From CAYPTY01 sp965659005 (GTDB lineage Bacteria > Bacteroidota > Rhodothermia > Balneolales > Balneolaceae), in assembly GCA_965659005.1 (NCBI GenBank), contig CBFHVG010000052.1:34744-98743 (forward strand): a DNA stretch of 64,000 nt, read 5' to 3'. Each line of letters begins with the position of its first letter. Positions within the stretch are counted from its first letter, which is position 1. The translations under genes were made by a program, and so were the position numbers. Shown here one piece after another: positions 17,372 through 27,185 of the stretch. Below the pieces are notes generated by a model. The model was not told the DNA's origin. It was given only the letters and a program-made list of their open reading frames with translations, and made no database searches.

Positions 17372-18664
17372 ATGATTAGTAGATACTCCCGAAAAGAAAT
17401 GTCCGATATTTGGACTGAAGAAAATCAATTCCAGGCATGGCTTGATGTAGAATTAGCAGCCTGTTGGGCTTGGTCCAAACTTGGCAAAATCCCTTCAGAA
17501 GATGTCGATAAACTTTATGAAAAAGCCACATTTTCTGTTGATCGTATAAAAGAAATTGAAGAACAAACACGTCATGATGTTGTTGCTTTCACACGTGCAG
17601 TTTCTGAATCCTTGGGTGATGAAAAGAAATGGGTTCACTTCGGCTTAACTTCTACTGATGTTGTGGATACAGCATGGGGTGTGAGACTTAAACAAGCCAA
17701 TGCCATTCTACTCTCTGATCTTGAAAGGATGATTAGTGTGCTTGCCGAAAAAGCCAGAAAGCACAAGAATACCATCATGATGGGAAGAACGCATGGTATT
17801 CATGCAGAACCTACAACCTTTGGTTTAAAGTGTGCCCTATGGTATGCTGAAATGAATCGTAATCTGGAAAGATTTAAAAAAGCTGCTGCTGATGTTGAGT
17901 TTGGTAAGCTATCTGGATCTGTAGGTACTTTTGCTAATATTCCACCGGAAGTTGAAGAGTATACATGCGAGAAATTAGGACTAACAGCCGCTCCAATTTC
18001 AACACAGACCCTTCAAAGAGACCGCCATGCACACTATCTGTCAACTTTAGCACTGATTGGATCAACACTAGAGAAAATGGCTGTAGAAGTTCGCCATTTA
18101 CAACGTTCAGAAGTAAGAGAAGCTGAGGAAGCCTTTAGAAAAGGGCAGAAGGGTTCTTCATCAATGCCTCACAAAAGAAACCCAATCAGCTCAGAAAATA
18201 TCTCTGGATGTGCACGAGTGCTAAGAGGGTATATGGTAACTGCTTTTGAAAATATTCCATTATGGCATGAGCGTGATATTTCTCATTCATCAGCAGAAAG
18301 AATCATCCTGCCTGATGCAACAATCTTGTTGGACTATATGCTAAGCCGCTTTGCTAATGTGATGGAAAACCTGGTGGTTTTTGAAGACAATATGGAAGCA
18401 AATATTTGGAAAACTCAGGGTCTTGTATTTTCTCAGAGAATCTTGAATAAACTGATTGATAAAGGCCTTGTTCGTGAAGAGGCTTATGATTCTGTTCAAC
18501 CCTTGGCAATGAAGGCATGGCAGGAACAAATAATGTTTAAGCCACTTGTAGAAGCGGATCCTGTTATCACTTCACATCTAAGTCAGTCAGAGATAGATGA
18601 TGCTTTCGATCTGGTTCATCACACTTCACAAGTAGATACTATTTTTAAAAGAGTTGGATTGTGA
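17372..18664 (+). CDS. purB: Adenylosuccinate lyase
   Basis: PurB acts twice in purine synthesis, splitting SAICAR to AICAR and adenylosuccinate to AMP, each with release of fumarate. The 430-residue protein shows HFGLTSTDVVDTAWG, MGRTHGIHAEPTTFGLK (catalytic histidine), and the fumarase/aspartase superfamily signature GSSSMPHKRNPISSENI near residue 265, which carries the catalytic serine loop. Length matches the short bacterial PurB type. ATG start; the next gene starts just beyond its stop. No other purine gene is adjacent. Confidence 0.97.
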   Translation: MISRYSRKEMSDIWTEENQFQAWLDVELAACWAWSKLGKIPSEDVDKLYEKATFSVDRIKEIEEQTRHDVVAFTRAVSESLGDEKKWVHFGLTSTDVVDTAWGVRLKQANAILLSDLERMISVLAEKARKHKNTIMMGRTHGIHAEPTTFGLKCALWYAEMNRNLERFKKAAADVEFGKLSGSVGTFANIPPEVEEYTCEKLGLTAAPISTQTLQRDRHAHYLSTLALIGSTLEKMAVEVRHLQRSEVREAEEAFRKGQKGSSSMPHKRNPISSENISGCARVLRGYMVTAFENIPLWHERDISHSSAERIILPDATILLDYMLSRFANVMENLVVFEDNMEANIWKTQGLVFSQRILNKLIDKGLVREEAYDSVQPLAMKAWQEQIMFKPLVEADPVITSHLSQSEIDDAFDLVHHTSQVDTIFKRVGL

Positions 18665-18671
18665 TCTAATA

Positions 18672-19112
18672 ATGCCATCCACTAAAATTTCACTGAAGCT
18701 ACTATTCGACTTTGGATTAGTTGTCCTAATCTGGATGACACAGCTTATAGTTTACCCATCTTTTGTGGAGTTTAGTGAGTCAGAATTGTTGAGCTGGCAC
18801 CCTCAGTATACACTGCGTATTACAATCATTGTGTTACCACTAATGTTTGGGCAGGTTCTTTTTCATCTAATAGATTTATCAAAAGAGGCAACTAAAGAGA
18901 GAATACTTTCTTTTATTTTCATCATTCTTGCCTGGTTGAACACTTTTCTATTTGCAGTTCCACTCCATAATCAGATCAGTCTGGGAGTTGAAGTTTTAGA
19001 AGCTGCAAAACAACTAGTTTATACAAACGCATATCGAACGGCATTTTGGTCCATTGTTTTTGGTATAGATGTTTATCTCATTTTCAAAAAGCCGATTAAG
19101 AAGCAGGGATAA
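18672..19112 (+). CDS. Conserved four-helix membrane protein of unknown function
   Basis: I use the ATG at 18672 (146 residues, MPSTKISLK); a frame from 18654 would overlap purB. Four hydrophobic helices are evident at about residues 8-30, 48-68, 80-100 and 120-140. IVYPSF after the first helix and LSWHPQYTLR before the second resemble a small conserved family of uncharacterised Bacteroidota membrane proteins. No catalytic motif is seen beyond the conserved histidine. It is followed one base later by a DoxX-like gene, so the two are co-expressed and may act together. Confidence 0.6.
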   Translation: MPSTKISLKLLFDFGLVVLIWMTQLIVYPSFVEFSESELLSWHPQYTLRITIIVLPLMFGQVLFHLIDLSKEATKERILSFIFIILAWLNTFLFAVPLHNQISLGVEVLEAAKQLVYTNAYRTAFWSIVFGIDVYLIFKKPIKKQG

Positions 19113-19113
19113 A

Positions 19114-19509
19114 ATGGATTTAAAAAAAATAAATGTCTACGCATTAGGTGCTTTCTACATCTTTGCAGGTACAAATCACTTTATTAGTCCAGAATTTTAT
19201 TATGGTTTAATTCCGGATTACCTGCCATTTCATGAGGCTATCAACATCATTAGTGGCCTCGCTGAGATCGTTTTGGGCCTTTGTGTTTTGCTCGATACTA
19301 GCAGAAAATGGTCGTCATATTTAATAGTGTTTATGCTAATAGCTTTCATCCCTGCTCATATTTACTTCATTCAAGTTGGTAGCTGTCTTGACGATAGTTT
19401 ATGCGTTCCAGAATGGATTGGATGGGTTAGACTAATTTTGATACATCCCATTCTAATAGTCTGGGCTTTGTCGGTTCGAAATATAAAGCTGAAGGCGGCT
19501 ATTAATTAA
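19114..19509 (+). CDS. DoxX-like family membrane protein
   Basis: The 131-residue protein starts at the ATG at 19114 (MDLKKINVY), one base after the previous stop. Four transmembrane helices are predicted by eye. The YIFAGTNHFISPEFYYGLIPDYLP segment and the following ISGLAEIVLGLCVLL match DoxX-like proteins, which include thiosulfate:quinone oxidoreductase subunits and many uncharacterised proteins. An extracytoplasmic-looking loop has two cysteines (SCLDDSLCVPEW). The substrate is unknown. It is convergent with and overlaps the sterol-desaturase-like gene by 4 bases. Confidence 0.7.
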   Translation: MDLKKINVYALGAFYIFAGTNHFISPEFYYGLIPDYLPFHEAINIISGLAEIVLGLCVLLDTSRKWSSYLIVFMLIAFIPAHIYFIQVGSCLDDSLCVPEWIGWVRLILIHPILIVWALSVRNIKLKAAIN

Positions 19510-20630
19510 AATGGCATCATAAAATAAACAGCCGGAATCGCGAGTAGCCTGATAGCTTCCAGAGCATATATTATTTTATTTTTCGACTCGAATAATGTAC
19601 CAAACATATAAGTTGAAAGGATGATCCAGGCCACGAATATTATTTTTAAAGAGAGCTCCAGGTCACTCAAATTAAAAAGAAAATAAGCTGTTATACCTGT
19701 TGCAATCAGGAATTGCAGGAACAGATATAATTTAGCCCAGAGGTAGGATAGATCGGCGTTATACTTTTCGAATTCTTCACTCACTTCAACCGGTTGCTGA
19801 ACACCTCCTAAGTAATCAGGTAACCATCCAGGATGCTCAAATAGCATATGTTTGGTATCACTCCAGCTTTTAGATTGCTTTACATATTTGAAAAGATCGA
19901 TATAGTGGGCGAAGTTCACGTAGACTGGATTCCAGCTATTTATGGGTTTAGTTATTCCATAAGTAGGTGTTTCTTCCTCTTCGGTGAATGTTCCAAATAT
20001 TCGATCCCATATGATAAATACACCTGCGTAATTTTTATCAATATACTTTGGATCTCTTCCATGATGTACTCTGTGATGTGAGGGTGTATTCATTATGGAT
20101 TCAAACCAGCCTAATTTCCCTATGTGTTCAGTGTGAATCCAGAATTGATAGAGTAGATTAAAGCCCCCAATCATCACGAATTGAATTGGATCAAAACCCA
20201 TTAAAGCCAGTGGGAGATAAAAGGGTGTACTCCATATGAAAGCTGTTGATGACTGCCTCAGAGCAACCGATAAGTTAAAATCTTCAGACTGATGGTGAAC
20301 TACATGCCCACCCCAGAATAGAGAAATCTCATGAGCCATTCGGTGAGACCAATAAAAGCATAAGTCGTAAAGAACGAATAGAACAATGAAGCTGATCCAG
20401 TTCGATGGAATCAGAACGAAAGCGAAATGCTCATATATGAAAGTGTAAACACCAACAGTAATAATTTTATTAAAGATGTTAGTAATTTGATTTAACACAC
20501 CCAGGTTGATGTTTGTAATAGCATCATTTAACCGATAGGTTCTTTTTTTGGTAATGAACTCATAAATAAGTTCAATACTCATCAAACCAAAGAATACCGG
20601 AATAGCAATTATGACTGGATTAAGATCCAA
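19506..20630 (-). CDS. Sterol desaturase / fatty acid hydroxylase family protein
   Basis: A membrane di-iron oxygenase-like protein of 374 residues. The eight-histidine pattern is visible as SHRMAH, HVVHHQSE, HTEHIG and the closing SHHRVHHGRDPKYIDKNYAG. The histidine cluster lies between hydrophobic helices (N-terminal pair, about residues 70-90 and 125-150), and a helical C-terminal extension of about 100 residues with further membrane segments follows. The family hydroxylates or desaturates sterols, carotenoids and fatty acids; the substrate here cannot be told. It is 51 bases downstream of menE on the same strand, which might place it in the men transcript. Confidence 0.87.
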   Translation of the reverse strand: MDLNPVIIAIPVFFGLMSIELIYEFITKKRTYRLNDAITNINLGVLNQITNIFNKIITVGVYTFIYEHFAFVLIPSNWISFIVLFVLYDLCFYWSHRMAHEISLFWGGHVVHHQSEDFNLSVALRQSSTAFIWSTPFYLPLALMGFDPIQFVMIGGFNLLYQFWIHTEHIGKLGWFESIMNTPSHHRVHHGRDPKYIDKNYAGVFIIWDRIFGTFTEEEETPTYGITKPINSWNPVYVNFAHYIDLFKYVKQSKSWSDTKHMLFEHPGWLPDYLGGVQQPVEVSEEFEKYNADLSYLWAKLYLFLQFLIATGITAYFLFNLSDLELSLKIIFVAWIILSTYMFGTLFESKNKIIYALEAIRLLAIPAVYFMMPF

Positions 20631-20681
20631 ATTGTGTTGATTAGTTCTTGAATTACAGAATATAAAAAAGGAGAGGGAATC

Positions 20682-22160
20682 TTAGCTAGCCTGTAGCTGC
20701 CATTTTTTCACTTTACCGGTTGAGGTCTTTGGTAGTGAGTCAACTATATGAACTTCCTTGGGGAGTTTGAAATCTGAAAGTCTATAACTTAAGTGTTCTT
20801 TTAATTCGTTGAGTTTAGGCTCAGCATCATCAAGGGGAACAACATAAGCTACAACCCTTTGACCCCACTCATCGTCCTGAACACCAACAACAGCAGCTTC
20901 TTGAATATAATTTAGTCTCTCCAGAGCCTGTTCAACTTCGATTGGATTCACATTTTCTCCACCAGTCACGATTAAATCAGTTCTTCTCGATTCAATGAAT
21001 AACTGTTTTCTCATGTTTAAGTGGCCATAATCACCAGTATTAAACCATCTTTCTCTATCGAAACGTCCATTATTCTGCTCTTTGTCAAAGTATCCATCAA
21101 ATACCTGCGGCCCTTTAACCCAAATTAAACCTGACTGATTATTCCCAAGCTTTTTACCGTTTTCATCTCTTATTTGAACATGATTAGGTTTAAAAGGTTT
21201 CCCGACACTAGTCATGGGTGTATAGGTACCACTAGGCTGATGAAACATATTTGCTGAATACTGAGCACAGGTTTCTGTCATCCCATAACTTGATACAATT
21301 GGAATTCCTCTCTCATTGGCTTTTTTAATCAAGTCCTGAGTAATAGGACCTCCTCCTAGTAACAAAGCTTTGAAATCTCTGTGAGTTCTGAATAGGGGAT
21401 CTTCAAGCAGTCGCTTTAACATTGTAGGGACTAATGAAGCGGCATGGAAGCGGTCATTTGCCATAAGGAACTCACGTATCATTTCCTCATGGAATTCATT
21501 CATTCTGTAGATCGCAGTATTGTAAATAAGTGATCGTAGAATTATAGCTACACCACCAATATGATTTAACGGAAGACAAAGTAACCAATAATGGTTTGGA
21601 TCAGGTTTGAAGTTCTTTGCTGATGATTCTGCTGCACTTAGAATTTGTCTTCTCTTAAGAGGTACAATTTTGGGTTTATCAGATGTGCCCGAAGTAAAGA
21701 AGTAACCAAAAATCTTATTGTCTTTGATCGACTTTGGGGTTGGCATTTCAAAATCACGTGCATCATAATTAAATGCAGTAAGGAATAAATTATCATCGAG
21801 TAACATAACCTCTTCCATATCAATGCGATTGATATTTGCAGAATCACAAAATACCATTGATGGATTTAGAGCCATTAAATGACTTTCGAGTTCTTCCTGA
21901 GTCAATTTTGGGGAAAGTGGTATAAAGGGTATACCCAGTTTCCAGCAAGCAGCCATGCAAAATACCAGCATGTCATTCGATTCAGACATGAAAGCGACGG
22001 GCCATTCTAGTGAATCAGAATACTTAAGAACAATGTCATGGAAGTAGGCAGTAAATCTGTCCAGATCTCTATAGGTATACATTCCATATTGAGAGGTCAG
22101 GAAGACCTCCTGTGGAGTACTTTTCTTGAACTCAAAAATATGGAGTCTCGATTTGAACAC
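20682..22160 (-). CDS. menE: o-Succinylbenzoate--CoA ligase
   Basis: MenE activates o-succinylbenzoate to OSB-CoA in menaquinone synthesis. The 492-residue protein is an adenylate-forming ligase: FFTSGTSDKPKIVPL, SSYGMTETCAQ, WFNTGDYGHL, RRTDLIVTGGENVNPIEVE and the C-terminal SLPKTSTGKVKKWQL with the catalytic lysine. The motifs alone do not fix the substrate; the assignment rests on the directly upstream menC and menA on the same strand, with no gap between menC and menE. ATG start. Confidence 0.9.
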   Translation of the reverse strand: MFKSRLHIFEFKKSTPQEVFLTSQYGMYTYRDLDRFTAYFHDIVLKYSDSLEWPVAFMSESNDMLVFCMAACWKLGIPFIPLSPKLTQEELESHLMALNPSMVFCDSANINRIDMEEVMLLDDNLFLTAFNYDARDFEMPTPKSIKDNKIFGYFFTSGTSDKPKIVPLKRRQILSAAESSAKNFKPDPNHYWLLCLPLNHIGGVAIILRSLIYNTAIYRMNEFHEEMIREFLMANDRFHAASLVPTMLKRLLEDPLFRTHRDFKALLLGGGPITQDLIKKANERGIPIVSSYGMTETCAQYSANMFHQPSGTYTPMTSVGKPFKPNHVQIRDENGKKLGNNQSGLIWVKGPQVFDGYFDKEQNNGRFDRERWFNTGDYGHLNMRKQLFIESRRTDLIVTGGENVNPIEVEQALERLNYIQEAAVVGVQDDEWGQRVVAYVVPLDDAEPKLNELKEHLSYRLSDFKLPKEVHIVDSLPKTSTGKVKKWQLQAS

Positions 22161-23240
22161 TTATGTACTTAGTTCTACCATTAAGTTTCTGTTAACCTGA
22201 TTAAGATCAATACTCAGACCTATATGGTCTGAAAATGTAAATTTATGATGATGAACTGTTGACTCTCGAAGAAGACTTTTGCTGAATAAACTATCAGTTG
22301 AAAACCCGTGCGCCATAAAATTAGTGCCATAAAAACAGGCCAAAATTGAACACATTTTTATTCCAATACTGCTTTCAAGGGCACTTGTAAGAACCAGTCC
22401 AATTCCATGAGTATCTGCGAGCTCTTTTGTTACTGATAAGCGGTTGAAATGCCCGAAAAGCATAGGTTTGATTGTAAGAATGTGTGCTGCTTGTTCTTCA
22501 ATGATTTGCCTAGCTTCATCATAAGTTCGAACAGATTCATCGGCAGCGATTTTTATCTTGGAATGCTTCACAACCTCTTTCATTTCTCTTATGGAAGCGA
22601 CCGGCTGCTCTATGTATTCAATGTCATATTCAGCAAATGACTCAGACCATTGAATTGCCTTATCAACTGACCATGAGGCATTCGCATCCAATCTGATTTT
22701 GATGTCTTTTCTTTCCAGCCGTATCAAGCTTAGTAACTCCAGTTCACGTTGTTCATCAATCCCTACCTTAATTTTAAAAGTAGTGTAGCCAGCATCGAGC
22801 AACTTATGAAACAGATTAAGAGCGTCGTTGTTTTGGCTTGAACCTATAACTGCATTGATTTCAATTTGTTCCTGAAAAGGAGTGTTAAATAACTGAAACC
22901 AGCTCTGCCTTTCTTTTTGTGCTAAATAATCATGACGAAGCATATCCATTCCAAATTCAACGGATGCACATAAATTCAAAGAGTTAAGAAGTCCATATGC
23001 TGTTTCAGCATCCCCTATCGTTACAAATGAGAGAAGATCATCTTTATGCAGAACGATTTCGCTAAGGGCTTCACTTAATGTCTCTTTCGAAAATGATGGT
23101 AGGGGAGATATTTCACCAAAAGCACACACATCTTTTTCTTGAATACTCAGGATTAAACCCTCTCTATCTGTAACTATGTCCTTAGCAGACTGGAAAGGTT
23201 TATTGAAAGGAAGACTGTATTTGAAAATCTTCAAATTCAT
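22161..23240 (-). CDS. menC: o-Succinylbenzoate synthase
   Basis: MenC dehydrates SHCHC to o-succinylbenzoate and belongs to the enolase superfamily. The 359-residue protein has the TTFKIKVG lysine motif, metal ligands in RLDANASWS, YIEQPV and AADESVR, and the second lysine in LTIKPMLFGHF, all in the right order. The N-terminal capping domain is present (LPFNKPFQSAKDIVTDREG). It overlaps menA by 4 bases and abuts menE, confirming the pathway. Some relatives are amino-acid racemases, but context makes OSB synthase much more likely. Confidence 0.93.
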   Translation of the reverse strand: MNLKIFKYSLPFNKPFQSAKDIVTDREGLILSIQEKDVCAFGEISPLPSFSKETLSEALSEIVLHKDDLLSFVTIGDAETAYGLLNSLNLCASVEFGMDMLRHDYLAQKERQSWFQLFNTPFQEQIEINAVIGSSQNNDALNLFHKLLDAGYTTFKIKVGIDEQRELELLSLIRLERKDIKIRLDANASWSVDKAIQWSESFAEYDIEYIEQPVASIREMKEVVKHSKIKIAADESVRTYDEARQIIEEQAAHILTIKPMLFGHFNRLSVTKELADTHGIGLVLTSALESSIGIKMCSILACFYGTNFMAHGFSTDSLFSKSLLRESTVHHHKFTFSDHIGLSIDLNQVNRNLMVELST

Positions 23241-24121
23241 AAGAGGATACCAATGCCAAATAGAAGGCCAAAAATAGCCATGTATTGTGCAGTTTTTTCA
23301 AGAACAGAATTAAGTTTTTTTTTATCCTCTTCAAACCACACTTTTTTGGCTAAGATGATAGCTAAAGGTGCAGAAATGAATGGAAGAAAGATGAAATATG
23401 AATAGTCCAGTTTGAAATAGAAGTGAGGAGGGATGGCAAAAGCCAGTAATAACATAACGGTGTATTCAATTTTTAGCGCTTTTTCTCCGATCAATACTCC
23501 AAGAGTTCTCTTACCAGCAATTTTATCCTGTTCAACATCTCTAAGGTTATTGATAACAAGGATATTTGTGCAAAGAGCTCCAATAGCCAATGATGCCCAA
23601 AATGAATCAATAAGCCACTCAAGTGCATTAACATAGTAGGTTGCCATTACAGCTACTATTCCAAAGAAGATAAAAACAAACACATCACCGAGACCATTAT
23701 AACCAAGTGGATATGGCCCGCCGGTATAAAGTATCCCAAAGAGTATGGAGAGTAAACCGATTACTAAAACGATATATCCTCCAATCCATACTAAATACAA
23801 TCCGGCAAAAAATGCTATGAGCATAGTGATGATAGTAGCTCTTAACATAGCTTCCGGACTTACTAAACCAGATGCAGTGGCACGGGTGAAACCGATCCGG
23901 TCTTCAGTATCTGCACCTTTCTTAAAATCATAGTAATCGTTAGCGAAATTTGTACCGATTTGAATCATGAATGCACAAAATAAGGCAACTATAGTTGCTG
24001 GCCAGAATATGGTTGCATACTTAAGTGCAAGTGCAGCTCCGATGAAAACAGGAGTAAATGCTGCGGCTAAAGTTTTTGGTCGGCTTGCATCAACCCAGAT
24101 GCGCAGTTTACTGCTTGACAA
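23237..24121 (-). CDS. menA: 1,4-Dihydroxy-2-naphthoate polyprenyltransferase
   Basis: MenA attaches the isoprenoid tail to DHNA, giving demethylmenaquinone, at the inner membrane. The 294-residue protein is very hydrophobic with about eight or nine helices. It carries WVDASRPKTLAAAFTPVFIG at the start, the prenyl-diphosphate-binding NFANDYYDFKKGADTEDRIG, and the second aspartate motif NNLRDVEQDKIAGKRTLGV, typical of UbiA-superfamily MenA. It is the first gene of menA-menC-menE. The upstream 285 bases separate it from the divergent glnN gene. Confidence 0.95.
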   Translation of the reverse strand: MSSSKLRIWVDASRPKTLAAAFTPVFIGAALALKYATIFWPATIVALFCAFMIQIGTNFANDYYDFKKGADTEDRIGFTRATASGLVSPEAMLRATIITMLIAFFAGLYLVWIGGYIVLVIGLLSILFGILYTGGPYPLGYNGLGDVFVFIFFGIVAVMATYYVNALEWLIDSFWASLAIGALCTNILVINNLRDVEQDKIAGKRTLGVLIGEKALKIEYTVMLLLAFAIPPHFYFKLDYSYFIFLPFISAPLAIILAKKVWFEEDKKKLNSVLEKTAQYMAIFGLLFGIGILL

Positions 24122-24208
24122 GGTGTCTTTATTTAAAATTTAGAGTGTGGATAAGTCCGTTAATAAAGATAATGATTTATGAGATGGCTAAAAAAATGAA
24201 GCTTATGC

Positions 24209-24256
24209 ATGGCATTAAAGAAAATATTTATTCAGGAAGCGCTTTTTTAATGCCAT
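24209..24256. repeat. Perfect 11-bp inverted repeat between menA and glnN
   Basis: ATGGCATTAAA (24209-24219) and TTTAATGCCAT (24246-24256) are perfect reverse complements with a 26-base spacer, in the 285-base divergent menA-glnN gap. It is 88 bases from the menA start and 150 from the glnN start. It has no U-tract. Confidence 0.45.
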
Positions 24257-24405
24257 TACTTAAATAAATTAAAATTTTAATATAAAACCCTAAGAAAAGT
24301 TAATTGTTGAAAAGTAAATGATTAAAATTTTTGTGCAAAAAAGAGAAGTCTTTATCTTTTCTGAGTTCATTCTGACACCAACCAATTCAAAATTTTATCA
24401 ATTAA

Positions 24406-26580
24406 ATGTCAAAAGTAACACAACGATACGATACCCTGGCTGCAGCAAGAAATTGGATGCCAACACCTAATGGATCAATTGAAACCGATATTGCAAAAAT
24501 ATTCGGTGACAACACGCTAACTTTGGACAAGCTAAAGGAAAGACTGCCAAAATCTGCATGGAAAAGTCTTCGCAAAACTATGGATGAGGGAGAGCAGCTT
24601 AATGAAGAAGTAGCTGATGCAGTTGCAATTGCAATGAAAGACTGGGCAACTGAAAAAGGCGCATCTCATTTTACTCACTGGTTTCAGCCACTTACAGGTC
24701 TAACAGCTGAGAAACATGATTCCTTTATCACTCCCAATCAGGGCGGTGGAGTTTTTTCAGAGTTCTCCGGTAAAGACCTTATTCAAGGGGAACCTGATGC
24801 ATCAAGTTTTCCAAGTGGAGGTTTGAGAGCAACTTTCGAAGCACGTGGATATACGGCCTGGGATCCTACTTCACCAGCATTTATTGTTGAAAATAAGAAT
24901 GGAACATACTTATGTATTCCAACGGCTTTCGCTTCATGGACAGGCGAGGCTTTGGATCATAAAACACCACTTTTAAGATCAGTTGAAGCTCTGGATAAGT
25001 CAGCAAAAGCTTCTCTGGAATTATTCGGTGTTGAAACAAAGAGAGTAAACTCAACAGTTGGCTGCGAGCAGGAGTATTTCTTAATTGATCAGGAATTCTT
25101 TTATCGCAGACCTGACCTCGTTACAGCAGGCAGAACGCTTGTTGGTGCCAAACCACCAAAGGGTCATGAACTGGATGATCACTACTTTGGATCAATTCCT
25201 GATAGAGTTCTTTCATACATGATGGAAGCAGAAATGGAGTTGTATAAACTCGGTATTCCAGTAAAAACACGTCATAATGAGGTTGCACCAAGTCAATATG
25301 AGATTGCACCTATTTTTGAGGTATCAAATATTGCTGCTGATCATCAGCAAATGATGATGATGATTCTTCAGCGTGTTGCAAAAAAGTATGGTTTCGAATG
25401 TCTGCTGCATGAAAAACCATTTGATGGAGTGAACGGTTCTGGTAAGCATATGAACTGGTCAATGGCAACTGCTGAAGGAATGAACCTGCTTGAGCCGGGC
25501 GACACCCCTCATAACAACATGTTGTTCATGTTCTATTGTACTGCAGTACTAAAAGCAGTGTATAAGCATCAGGATTTACTTAGAATATCTATTGCTCACG
25601 CCGGTAATGATCACCGTCTAGGGGCAAATGAAGCACCACCAGCAATCATATCGGCTTATATTGGTGAACAACTTCAGGATGTGGTTACTCAGCTTATCGA
25701 AGGCAAAGTAACAGGCTCCAAACAAAGTGGTTTAATGGGGCTTGGTACGCCTGTTTTGCCTAACCTACCAAAGCATGCTGGTGATAGAAACAGAACATCG
25801 CCATTCGCTTTTACAGGTAATAAATTTGAGTTCAGAGCATTAGGATCTTCTCAGTCTGTTTCATTTCCAATTGTAGTATTGAATACAGCAGTTTCAGAAG
25901 CTATCGATGATCTTACAGCTGAGCTTAAAACAGAACTAAAGAAGAGTAAGCTTGAGAAAGCACTTCATAAAGTCTTGAAAAAGAATCTTAAGGAATGTCA
26001 GGATATAATTTTCAATGGAGATGGTTATTCTGACGCCTGGCAGAAAGAAGCTGCAGAACGTGGTTTATTGAATTTAAAAACAACCATGGATGCATTGCCT
26101 TTACTCACTCAGAAAAAGAATGTTGATCTCTTTAAGAAATACAAAATCTTCAATAAAAGAGAAGTTCATTCTAGGCTTGAAATCTGGGCAGAACAGTATC
26201 TAACAAAAAGAACAATTGAAGTGGATACTGTAGAATCTATTGCTAAAACAATGATCTATCCGGCTGCTGTTAGGTATTTAAATGAACTTGCTGCTGCTGT
26301 TGATCGTGGAAACGTATTAGGTCTGGATGTTTCAGGTTCCAAATCAATGCTTGATAAAGTGAATAGTGGAATAAATAGTCTTAATGATGCATTGAACCTC
26401 CTAGCAGATACACAAGCTAAACTTAAAGCAAAAAATGTTGTTGATCATGCAACCAAGTTTAAGGATGAAATCCTGCCAATTGCTGATCAAATTCGTGATG
26501 CTGTTGATTTTCTGGAGCGTTACTGTGCAGACGATTACTGGCCATTACCGATTTACCGAGAAATGCTCTTCGTTAAGTAG
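24406..26580 (+). CDS. glnN: Glutamine synthetase type III
   Basis: This enzyme joins ammonia and glutamate to glutamine using ATP. The 724-residue length and motif set mark the large type III (GSIII) found in Bacteroidota: HFTHWFQPLTGLTAEKHDSF, the GGGVFSEFSGKDLIQGEPDASSFPSGG stretch in two parts, VGCEQEYFLID, FDGVNGSGKHMNWS, the AHAGNDHRLGANEAPPAI substrate loop, and NRTSPFAFTGNKFEFRALG. The extra C-terminal helical region is present. ATG start. It stands alone with its own terminator, and no PII protein or ammonium transporter is next to it. Confidence 0.97.
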   Translation: MSKVTQRYDTLAAARNWMPTPNGSIETDIAKIFGDNTLTLDKLKERLPKSAWKSLRKTMDEGEQLNEEVADAVAIAMKDWATEKGASHFTHWFQPLTGLTAEKHDSFITPNQGGGVFSEFSGKDLIQGEPDASSFPSGGLRATFEARGYTAWDPTSPAFIVENKNGTYLCIPTAFASWTGEALDHKTPLLRSVEALDKSAKASLELFGVETKRVNSTVGCEQEYFLIDQEFFYRRPDLVTAGRTLVGAKPPKGHELDDHYFGSIPDRVLSYMMEAEMELYKLGIPVKTRHNEVAPSQYEIAPIFEVSNIAADHQQMMMMILQRVAKKYGFECLLHEKPFDGVNGSGKHMNWSMATAEGMNLLEPGDTPHNNMLFMFYCTAVLKAVYKHQDLLRISIAHAGNDHRLGANEAPPAIISAYIGEQLQDVVTQLIEGKVTGSKQSGLMGLGTPVLPNLPKHAGDRNRTSPFAFTGNKFEFRALGSSQSVSFPIVVLNTAVSEAIDDLTAELKTELKKSKLEKALHKVLKKNLKECQDIIFNGDGYSDAWQKEAAERGLLNLKTTMDALPLLTQKKNVDLFKKYKIFNKREVHSRLEIWAEQYLTKRTIEVDTVESIAKTMIYPAAVRYLNELAAAVDRGNVLGLDVSGSKSMLDKVNSGINSLNDALNLLADTQAKLKAKNVVDHATKFKDEILPIADQIRDAVDFLERYCADDYWPLPIYREMLFVK

Positions 26581-26597
26581 TTAGGCTATTACTACCT

Positions 26598-26634
26598 TGA
26601 ACCCCGCTTTTTTAGAAGGAGCGGGGTTTTTTTA
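26598..26634 (+). terminator. Rho-independent terminator of glnN
   Basis: ACCCCGC (26601-26607) and GCGGGGT (26621-26627) form a GC-rich stem followed by seven T residues. Confidence 0.9.
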
Positions 26635-26737
26635 TTTCAAATATTGAGGCAATTGGAACCAATTTTATTTTCTAATATGTTGTTGCCCCGTAAGATGTTG
26701 TGACAATTAATATCTCAGAGAAAGAATATCATCTAAT

Positions 26738-27184
26738 ATGAAACAGTTATTCATCCTATTACTGATACTTGGCATAAGTCATTATTCACTTAAAGCTCAA
26801 GAAATTTCTGAAATAGAATCGAAGGAAGTTTCTCCATTTAAACTGGTCATAAAAGGTTTCAAAAAAGCAACTGGTGAGATGAGAATTGCCATGTTCGACT
26901 CCAAGGAGAAATATACCAAAGATCCGGTGTATGCTGTTGTAATTCCTGTGGAAGCTGATTCTTTGATCTGGAAATTAGAAGATTTACCTCATGGGGAATA
27001 CGCAATAGCTGTTTACCATGATAAAAATACTAATGGTAAGTTGGATACAAACTTAATAGGTGTTCCTAAAGAACAATATGGCTTCTCTAATAATGCCAGA
27101 GGGAAATTCGGACCAGCAAAATGGACTCAGGCAAAATTTCTATTTAAGTCCGAAAGTTCAGCATTCACAATTCTGGTTAAATAG
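26738..27184 (+). CDS. DUF2141 domain-containing secreted protein
   Basis: A 148-residue protein with a signal peptide (residues 1-20, ending SLKAQE). The mature part has the DUF2141 pattern: LVIKGFKKATGEMRIAMFDSKEKY, LPHGEYAIAVYHDKNTNGKLDTN and GVPKEQYGFSNNARGKFGP. These are extracytoplasmic beta-sandwich proteins of unknown function, common in Bacteroidota, often with an EF-hand-like DxNxNGKLD loop (DKNTNGKLD here) that suggests calcium binding. The protein ends naturally at 27184, and a permease gene fragment begins right after it in another frame. Confidence 0.85.
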   Translation: MKQLFILLLILGISHYSLKAQEISEIESKEVSPFKLVIKGFKKATGEMRIAMFDSKEKYTKDPVYAVVIPVEADSLIWKLEDLPHGEYAIAVYHDKNTNGKLDTNLIGVPKEQYGFSNNARGKFGPAKWTQAKFLFKSESSAFTILVK

Positions 27185-27185
27185 T

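Noticed and set aside
24058..24267. 69-codon plus-strand open frame between menA and glnN
   Set aside because: It starts inside menA on the other strand, has no family pattern and ends within the AT-rich gap; the 11-bp dyad overlaps it.
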